A DNA stretch of 64,000 bases, taken from positions 1 through 64,000 of the forward strand of contig CAJLZE010000002.1 in the NCBI GenBank assembly GCA_905210995.1, given 5' to 3'. Below are positions 59,088 to 64,000 of the stretch, piece by piece. Every line of letters starts with the position of its first letter. Position 1 is the first letter of the stretch. Source of the DNA: an uncultured Anaerotruncus sp. (lineage in GTDB: Bacteria > Bacillota > Clostridia > Oscillospirales > CAG-272). Below the pieces are notes generated by a model. That model was not told the DNA's origin, made no database searches, and worked only from the letters and a program-made list of their open reading frames with translations. A program made the position numbers and the translations under genes.

Positions 59088-61406
59088 GCTTTCATTCTCC
59101 TCGTTTTTATATTTTGCGGTATGACCCGCCCTTTTGTGATCATGCTTTGCGTCGCGCAGCTTAAAGAAGTTGAGACGCAATGCGTTTGATACGACGCAGA
59201 AGCTCGACAGACTCATTGCCGCCGCGCCGAACATCGGGTTGAGCGTCAAACCGAGCGGCACAAAAACGCCTGCGGCAAGCGGAATGCCGATCGAATTGTA
59301 AAAGAACGCCCAAAACAGATTTTCGTGTATATTCCTCAAGGTCGCACGGCTGAGACGTATCGCTGCCGGAACATCGCTGAGGCGGCTCTTCATAAGGACC
59401 ACATCCGCAGCGTCTATGGCAACATCGGTGCCTGCACCGATCGCAATACCGATATCGGCACGCGTAAGGGCTGGCGCATCGTTTATCCCATCGCCGACCA
59501 TTGCGACCTTGCCGCGCTTTTTAAGCCGTTTTATCTCGTTTTCCTTGCCTTCGGGCAGCACACCTGCAATGACCTGATCGACACCCGCCTCAGCGCCGAT
59601 AGCCTTTGCTGTGCGCTCGTTGTCGCCGGTTATCATTACAACATGTATACCCATGCCGCGCAGCTCTCTGACCGCCTGTGGGCTGTCCTCCTTTATCACA
59701 TCGGCAACTGCGATAACACCGAGAAACTTATCGCCTTTTGTAAAGAACAGCGGCGTTTTTCCCGCTTCGGCAAGTGAATCGGCGTATCCCGTCATATTGT
59801 CGGGCACATCGGCACTGCGGCTTATAAATACCTGATTACCGCCGCGCAGCAGATCGCTGCCGAGGCGCGCGGTAAGCCCGTTGCCGGGAAGCGCCTCGAA
59901 ATCCGACACCTCGTCAGCACTGAGCCCCTGCTCCTCCGCCTTCTTTATGATCGCGCGTGCCAGCGGATGCTCGCTGCGGCTCTCAAGCGCCAACGCCGCC
60001 TCAAGCAGCTCCGTATCGCTCACGCCGTCGACAGGAAGAATGTCAGTAACACGCGGTTCACCCGCGGTTATCGTGCCTGTTTTATCAAGAGCAACGATAC
60101 TTATACGCCCGGTCTCCTCGAGAGACGCCGCGGTCTTGAAAAGTATACCGTTTTTAGCTCCGACACCGTTGCCGACCATGATCGCGACCGGTGTTGCCAG
60201 CCCGAGCGCGCACGGGCAGCTTATCACAAGCACGGAAATACCGCGCGCAAGCGCATAGCCGACCGTGTGACCGAGCAGGAGCCACACAACGGTCGTCACA
60301 ACCGCTATCGAAATGACCACGGGCACAAACACGCCGGAAACCTTGTCGGCTATCTTGGCTATCGGTGCCTTTGTCGCCGCAGCATCACTGACCATTTTTA
60401 TTATCTGCGACAGCGTTGTATCCTCACCGACACGCGTTGCGCGGCATTTGAGAAATCCCGACTGATTGACCGTTGCCGCCGACACAGTGTCGCCGGGCGC
60501 CTTATCGGATGGTATGCTCTCGCCCGTCAGAGCAGCTTCGTTGACGGCGCTTGAGCCTTCAAGCACCACTCCGTCTACCGGAATGCTCTTACCGGGGCGG
60601 ACAACAAAAATGTCATCCTTCGCCACCTGATCTATCGGCACGCTCACCTCGGCACCGCCGCGTATCACCGTTGCAGTCTTCGGCGCAAGCTTCATAAGTC
60701 CCTTGAGCGCATCGGTCGTCTTTCCCTTCGAGCGCGCCTCAAGCGTCTTACCGACGGTTATAAGCGTCAGTATCATCGCGGCCGACTCAAAGTAAAAGTC
60801 CATCATATAGTCCATCACGGCATCCATGTCGCCGCGCACCTGCGCTCCCGTCATCGCAAACAGCGCATAGGTGCTGTAAACAAATGCGGCTGTTGCGCCG
60901 AGCGCCACGAGGGTATCCATGTTGGGTGCACGGTGCCAGAGACTTTTGAATCCGCTTATGAAGAACTTCTGATTTATGACCATGATCACTACGGTCAGCA
61001 GGAGCTGTGTCAGCCCCATTGCAATATGATTGTCATTGTAGAATGACGGAAGCGGCCAGTTCCACATCATGTGCCCCATGGAAAAGTACATGAGTATCAG
61101 CAGGAAAAACACCGACCAGACCAGCCTGCGCCTCAGGCGCGGTGTTTCGTGATCCTCAAGATCAGCCTCTGCTTCGGCACGTCCCGCGGATGATGAGGGT
61201 GCCGCAGCCCCCTTGAGGGATGCGCCGTAGCCCGCCTTTACGACGGCATTTATTACCACACCCGGTGCCGCCGTTCCTTCAACACCCATCGAATTTGTCA
61301 GAAGACTCACCGAGCACGAGGTGACCCCCTTTACCGCCGATACTGCCTTTTCTACTCTGGCAGAGCAGGCGGCGCAGCTCATGCCCGTTACATTATATTG
61401 TGTCAT
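58869..61406 (-). CDS. copA: Copper-exporting P1B-1 ATPase with fused C-terminal CopZ-like domain
   Basis: An 845-residue Cu+ exporter. One N-terminal HMA domain (GMSCAACSARVE, Cys11 and Cys14), eight membrane helices, the Cu site SCPCALGLATP, TGES, phosphorylated Asp in DKTGT, SEHPLA, and GDGINDAPAL. After the last helix a linker leads to a second HMA domain at the very C-terminus (KGMMCSHCEATVKGALE), which is unusual; CopA normally carries HMA domains only at the N-terminus. A strong internal ribosome-binding site precedes an ATG at 59087 that would start this domain as a separate CopZ-like chaperone. Start codon overlaps the upstream stop (ATGA). Confidence 0.95.
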   Translation of the reverse strand: MTQYNVTGMSCAACSARVEKAVSAVKGVTSCSVSLLTNSMGVEGTAAPGVVINAVVKAGYGASLKGAAAPSSSAGRAEAEADLEDHETPRLRRRLVWSVFFLLILMYFSMGHMMWNWPLPSFYNDNHIAMGLTQLLLTVVIMVINQKFFISGFKSLWHRAPNMDTLVALGATAAFVYSTYALFAMTGAQVRGDMDAVMDYMMDFYFESAAMILTLITVGKTLEARSKGKTTDALKGLMKLAPKTATVIRGGAEVSVPIDQVAKDDIFVVRPGKSIPVDGVVLEGSSAVNEAALTGESIPSDKAPGDTVSAATVNQSGFLKCRATRVGEDTTLSQIIKMVSDAAATKAPIAKIADKVSGVFVPVVISIAVVTTVVWLLLGHTVGYALARGISVLVISCPCALGLATPVAIMVGNGVGAKNGILFKTAASLEETGRISIVALDKTGTITAGEPRVTDILPVDGVSDTELLEAALALESRSEHPLARAIIKKAEEQGLSADEVSDFEALPGNGLTARLGSDLLRGGNQVFISRSADVPDNMTGYADSLAEAGKTPLFFTKGDKFLGVIAVADVIKEDSPQAVRELRGMGIHVVMITGDNERTAKAIGAEAGVDQVIAGVLPEGKENEIKRLKKRGKVAMVGDGINDAPALTRADIGIAIGAGTDVAIDAADVVLMKSRLSDVPAAIRLSRATLRNIHENLFWAFFYNSIGIPLAAGVFVPLGLTLNPMFGAAAMSLSSFCVVSNALRLNFFKLRDAKHDHKRAGHTAKYKNEENESMKKTINIKGMMCSHCEATVKGALEALPEVEEAKVSHETGTAVVMLSAAVSDSTLKKTVEDKGYKVTGIQNAD

Positions 61407-61777
61407 TTATTTTCAACCTTCCGCACCTCTATGCCGGTAACATGGTATCCGGCTTTTTCGACTGCTTTTTTAATAACATCCGCGTTCACCTCGCGGTCGG
61501 TCTCGACCTTGACGGTCTTTTTGTGCAGATCAACTCTCGCCGACACACCTTCAATACCGTTGAGAGCTCGTTCGATACTGTTGCGACAATGCTCGCATTT
61601 CATACCGTCTATCCCGACCGTCATCACAGTCACTACCGGACCGTCAAGCTTGTTGCGCGCGGGACGTATCTCGCCGCCACCGCCGCAGCAACCGCCCTGA
61701 CCTTTAAAATGCTTCACGCTTGAAACTACCGCAAGCACAACCAACACCGCAAGCGCGGCAATTATTACGTACTCCAT
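61403..61777 (-). CDS. Membrane-anchored HMA-domain protein
   Basis: A 124-residue protein: an N-terminal membrane helix (about 4-22), a GGCCGGGG cysteine-glycine element, a linker, then an HMA domain (about 50-118) with GMKCEHCRNSIERAL. The N-terminus resembles small FeoB-associated cysteine-rich proteins, joined here to a copper-chaperone fold; I do not know this combination as a named family. Probably holds Cu+ at the membrane for CopA. It lies between csoR (21 bases) and copA (4-base overlap) in the copper operon. Confidence 0.8.
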   Translation of the reverse strand: MEYVIIAALAVLVVLAVVSSVKHFKGQGGCCGGGGEIRPARNKLDGPVVTVMTVGIDGMKCEHCRNSIERALNGIEGVSARVDLHKKTVKVETDREVNADVIKKAVEKAGYHVTGIEVRKVENK

Positions 61778-61798
61778 AATATTATTACACGACCTTTC

Positions 61799-62107
61799 TT
61801 ATTTCATGAGCTTTTGCAGAGTGGCAACAAGTTCATCTATCACATCATCGTTGCCATGTCTGATATCGTCCGCAACGCAGGTCCTTATATGGCTGGCAAG
61901 AAGCTCTTTGTTAAATGCGTTTATCGCGGCATTCACCGCTGCCGACTGCACCAGAATATCCGGACAGTATGCATTGTTTTCGACCATACCGCGTATTCCG
62001 CGTATCTGCCCTTCAATGCGGTTGAGGCGATGTATCAGCTTTTTGTATTCCTCGGGTGTTCGCTCTTTCTTTCTCTGCGAACAGCAACAGCATGTTTTTT
62101 TATCCAT
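61799..62107 (-). CDS. csoR: CsoR-family copper-sensing repressor
   Basis: A 102-residue four-helix repressor. The Cu+ ligands are Cys48, His73 and Cys77, with the same spacing as in the M. tuberculosis CsoR (Cys36, His61, Cys65). HRLNRIEGQIRGIRGMVE is the DNA-facing helix. An extra N-terminal cysteine cluster (residues 6-9, CCCCS) is unusual and may bind more metal. First gene of the operon csoR-HMA-copA, and probably represses it through two operators in its promoter. Confidence 0.93.
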   Translation of the reverse strand: MDKKTCCCCSQRKKERTPEEYKKLIHRLNRIEGQIRGIRGMVENNAYCPDILVQSAAVNAAINAFNKELLASHIRTCVADDIRHGNDDVIDELVATLQKLMK

Positions 62108-62128
62108 ATCGGCTCCTTCGAACTTGTT

Positions 62129-62145
62129 ATACCCCTATGGGGTAT
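62129..62145 (-). promoter_or_regulatory. CsoR operator 1
   Basis: ATACCCC-TAT-GGGGTAT is a perfect 17-bp palindrome matching known CsoR boxes (TACCCC..GGGGTA). It starts 4 bases downstream of the -10 box. Confidence 0.85.
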
Positions 62146-62149
62146 TTAA

Positions 62150-62178
62150 ATTATATACCCCGCAGGGGTATTTGTCAA
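62150..62178 (-). promoter_or_regulatory. Promoter of the copper operon
   Basis: On the minus strand a perfect TTGACA (62173-62178) and a perfect TATAAT (62150-62155) are 17 bases apart; the spacer is filled by CsoR operator 2. Confidence 0.9.
62155..62171 (-). promoter_or_regulatory. CsoR operator 2
   Basis: ATACCCC-GCA-GGGGTAT is a second 17-bp palindrome, placed between -35 and -10. Centres of the two operators are 26 bp apart. Confidence 0.85.
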
Positions 62179-62213
62179 GCGTTTTTTGAAAAAAATAAAG
62201 CAAACCAAAAAAA

Positions 62214-62244
62214 GATGTGCCACGACATCACGTCAAGGCACATC
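62214..62244 (-). terminator. Terminator of the SLC13-like gene
   Basis: The stem GATGTGCC / GGCACATC with a 15-base loop is followed by TTTTTTTGG on the minus strand, 28 bases after the stop. Confidence 0.8.
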
Positions 62245-62271
62245 CGTATTCGGAAAAGGCACGATCGTATA

Positions 62272-63417
62272 TCACAGTATGAGCTCGCAAAATACCGTCA
62301 TAATAACAAGAAAAGCAACATTGAAGCAGGTGAACCGCACCATATACTTTTTGGTTCCTCCCGGGACCGCCGCGCAATACTGCCTGAATGTGATAAGACT
62401 TGCAAGAGAAGCAATGAGCGTGCCGGTACCGCCGACATTTACACCGTAAAGCAACGCACGGTAATTATCCGTAAAACCGGAAAGCAGTATCGCCGACGGA
62501 ACATTGCTTATCACCTGACATGAGAGCACACTGACAAGCAGCGGGTCCTTTTCAAGCAGCGACGAAACAAAACTGTTGACCGCGCCGATGCGCGCCATAT
62601 TTCCCGAGAAAATAAAGAAGCAGACAAAGGTGAGCAGCAAACAGTAGTCAACGGAACGCAGTGCCTTTCGGTCGGCGACCAGCAATACCGCCGGAATAAT
62701 GATAAGCCCCCAGTAATAAGGTACGGCCCTGAATACGACGATCAATGAAAAGGCAAACAACGCAAGATAAAGTATCGTTCTGCCGTGCGGAAGCCGTGCG
62801 CCGTCGTCATTGCGTACGGTTATTTTCTCTTCCCTTACAAAAATAAAGCAGCAGATCATTATAAGCGCTATCGCGGCAATGAACGGCGGCGCCATTATCA
62901 TCATAAACTCCCCGCTCGGGATATTGAACTTGTTGTAAAGGTAAAGATTCTGCGGATTCCCGAACGGGGTCAACATACCTCCGAGGTTTGCCCCGATGTT
63001 CTGCATAACGAATGTGAATATCATGTATTTCTGCTGTCCCGACGATACAAGCACATAATAGCCGAGCGGCAGAAATGTAAGAAGCGCCATATCGTTGGCG
63101 ATAAGCATAGAGCCCACGAACGTAATGACAACGATCGCGATTATAGCCTTTCTGATGCCTCCGGTCATCGCAACGATGCGGCGGGCGATTATCGTGAAAA
63201 AGCTTATATCCTTCAACGCACATATGACGGCGAGCGTGCAGAAAAGGCACGTCAGCGTTTTGAAGTCAAAATAGCCGATATACTCATCATCCGGCGGCAC
63301 GATAAAGGAGGTGAGCACCGCCGCCGCAAATGCCACCGCAAGCACAACGTTATTCTTAAAAAAATCCGCTATTCTTTTTGAGATCGGATATCCGCCGACC
63401 TTTTCCGAGTGTGTCAA
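62272..63417 (-). CDS. SLC13/ArsB-type (Na+/anion or citrate) permease
   Basis: A 381-residue, about 10-helix transporter of the ion-transporter superfamily. Segments such as VGSMLIANDMALLTFLPL, NIGANLGGMLTPFGNPQNLYLY and GVNVGGTGTLIASLASLITFRQY are typical of the SLC13/CitMHS/ArsB group, which carry dicarboxylates, citrate, sulfate or arsenite. The substrate is not clear; nearness to a copper operon is weak evidence. A TTG at 63417 is proposed as start, with GGAG eight bases upstream; a GTG at 63462 would lie inside the -10 box and is rejected. Confidence 0.85.
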   Translation of the reverse strand: MTHSEKVGGYPISKRIADFFKNNVVLAVAFAAAVLTSFIVPPDDEYIGYFDFKTLTCLFCTLAVICALKDISFFTIIARRIVAMTGGIRKAIIAIVVITFVGSMLIANDMALLTFLPLGYYVLVSSGQQKYMIFTFVMQNIGANLGGMLTPFGNPQNLYLYNKFNIPSGEFMMIMAPPFIAAIALIMICCFIFVREEKITVRNDDGARLPHGRTILYLALFAFSLIVVFRAVPYYWGLIIIPAVLLVADRKALRSVDYCLLLTFVCFFIFSGNMARIGAVNSFVSSLLEKDPLLVSVLSCQVISNVPSAILLSGFTDNYRALLYGVNVGGTGTLIASLASLITFRQYCAAVPGGTKKYMVRFTCFNVAFLVIMTVFCELIL

Positions 63418-63453
63418 TTTACATTCTCCGTTTCTGAAGTCACATACCGACGT

Positions 63454-63482
63454 ATTATACACCCGGGGCGCGAATTTTTCAA
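63454..63482 (-). promoter_or_regulatory. Promoter of the SLC13-like gene
   Basis: On the minus strand TTGAAA (63477-63482) and a perfect TATAAT (63454-63459) are 17 bases apart. It sets the transcription start at about 63447 and decides the start codon of the gene. Confidence 0.8.
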
Positions 63483-63511
63483 TAGGAATGCCGAAATTTA
63501 TATTCCGCGTG

Positions 63512-64000
63512 TCATCCGCCTATAGTCACAAGTCTGCCGCCGGTATGCTCAAACAGGCGGTGAGAGATCGAAACAACAGTGCGGTCCGCCGACGCCTGGC
63601 GCAGTGCCTCAAGTACGGTCTGTTCCGTATCCGCATCAAGGTTTGCGGTAATCTCATCAAGCAGAAGTATTTTCGGATCTGCGGCTACGGCGCGTGCTAT
63701 AACAAGCAGCTGCCACTGCCCCTGCGAAAAGATCGACGGCGTGCAGGCCGTATCGTACCCTTCCGGGAGCGCCTCTATCGTTTCGTCAAGACCGACAAGA
63801 CGTGCAGCGCTTTTCACATCGTCAAAGCTCACTGACGGGTCAAACAGCGTTATCTGATCCTTCACGCTGCCCGGAACCATGTGGAACGATTGCTCAACAC
63901 AGCCGAATATGCGCCGCTTCTGAGTGTCCGGGATCGCCGCCGCATCAACACCGCCGATAAGCACTTCACCGGAACGCGGACGGTACAGTCCGAGCAGAAG
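63512..64000 (-). CDS. ABC exporter ATP-binding domain, C-terminal part (cut by window)
   Basis: The last 162 codons of an ABC protein; the gene continues beyond the right edge. Seen are GLYRPRSGEVLIGGVDA, a Q-loop region (CVEQSFHMVPGSVKDQI), the signature FSQGQWQLLVIARA (a variant of LSGGQ), Walker B ILLLDEITANLD with the catalytic Glu, and H-loop ISHRLFE. The ITAN version of Walker B is common in clostridial exporters of the lantibiotic/peptide or multidrug type. Walker A and membrane domain are not in the window. The protein ends with the short tail RLVTIGG, as in a truncated C-terminus. Confidence 0.9.
   Translation of the reverse strand, partial: LLLGLYRPRSGEVLIGGVDAAAIPDTQKRRIFGCVEQSFHMVPGSVKDQITLFDPSVSFDDVKSAARLVGLDETIEALPEGYDTACTPSIFSQGQWQLLVIARAVAADPKILLLDEITANLDADTEQTVLEALRQASADRTVVSISHRLFEHTGGRLVTIGG

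Noticed and set aside
63418..63462. GTG at 63462 as start of the SLC13-like gene
   Set aside because: It lies at the -10 box of a good promoter, upstream of the transcription start; the TTG at 63417 with GGAG is better supported.

Overview
The window looks like chromosomal DNA from a spore-forming low-to-mid-GC Firmicute of class Clostridia. Pointers are SpoIIID, Bacillus/Clostridium-type housekeeping clusters (tig-clpP-clpX, smpB-ssrA, yajC with a TIGR04086-type membrane protein, rbgA-rnhB-yraN), a DUF1540 protein, promoters with TTGACA/TATAAT elements spaced 17 bp apart, and ribosome-binding sites of the AGAAAGG type. I cannot name the genus. No insertion sequence, prophage, CRISPR array, rRNA or tRNA gene was seen. 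The only RNA gene I can call confidently is tmRNA.

Layout. 1-11.6 kb (mostly minus strand): a truncated radical SAM gene, an aspartate-type aminotransferase, asnS, an XPD/DinG-like helicase with an N-terminal nuclease-like domain, a MATE pump, an unusual zinc-ribbon ABC exporter paired with a DUF1854 protein, a TIGR04086-like membrane protein and yajC. 11.8-25.8 kb (plus strand): rimM-trmD, an O-antigen-ligase-like protein with two DUF4330-like exported proteins, HPr, uvrC, rsmD-coaD-nadE, a single-domain MGMT-like protein, and an ABC ATPase with a 1003-residue FtsX-type permease. 25.8-28.0 kb (minus): feoAB under a palindromic operator. 28.2-33.5 kb (plus): a heterodimeric ABC exporter and two polysaccharide deacetylases. 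33.6-38.4 kb: membrane proteins, a TrmH-type methyltransferase, spoIIID, a CpsB/YwqE-like protein that has lost its metal ligands, and an anchored protein of unknown function. 38.6-49.8 kb (plus, except a small DUF1540 gene): apgM, lepB, rbgA, rnhB, yraN, a membrane dipeptidase, thrC, a phosphoesterase, and the tig-clpP-clpX protein-quality cluster. 49.9-54.6 kb: a cysteine-rich probable spore protein, a secreted protein with a Gly-Cys-Gly-Ser C-terminal tail, smpB-ssrA, and a self-regulated MarR/TSUP pair. 54.7-64 kb (minus): a MATE pump behind a terminator-like leader, a P1B ATPase with a DUF6110-like partner, a CsoR-controlled copper operon (csoR, anchored HMA protein, copA fused to copZ), an SLC13-type transporter, and the end of an ABC exporter.

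The most interesting signal is about metal handling. The small DUF6110-like protein and the P1B ATPase carrying SCALKL in its metal-binding membrane helix resemble the FezA/FezB ferrosome pair. Their promoter region has a 16-bp palindrome (GTTAGC-N4-GCTAAC) closely matching the one in front of feoAB (GTTATC-N4-GATAAC), 30 kb away. This suggests one iron regulator joins iron uptake to iron storage or export. A second metal circuit, for copper, sits beside it with two CsoR boxes built into one promoter. Other leads are a leader peptide/terminator in front of the second MATE gene, the GCGSS C-terminal tail, and the metal-ligand-less CpsB-like pseudoenzyme beside spoIIID.
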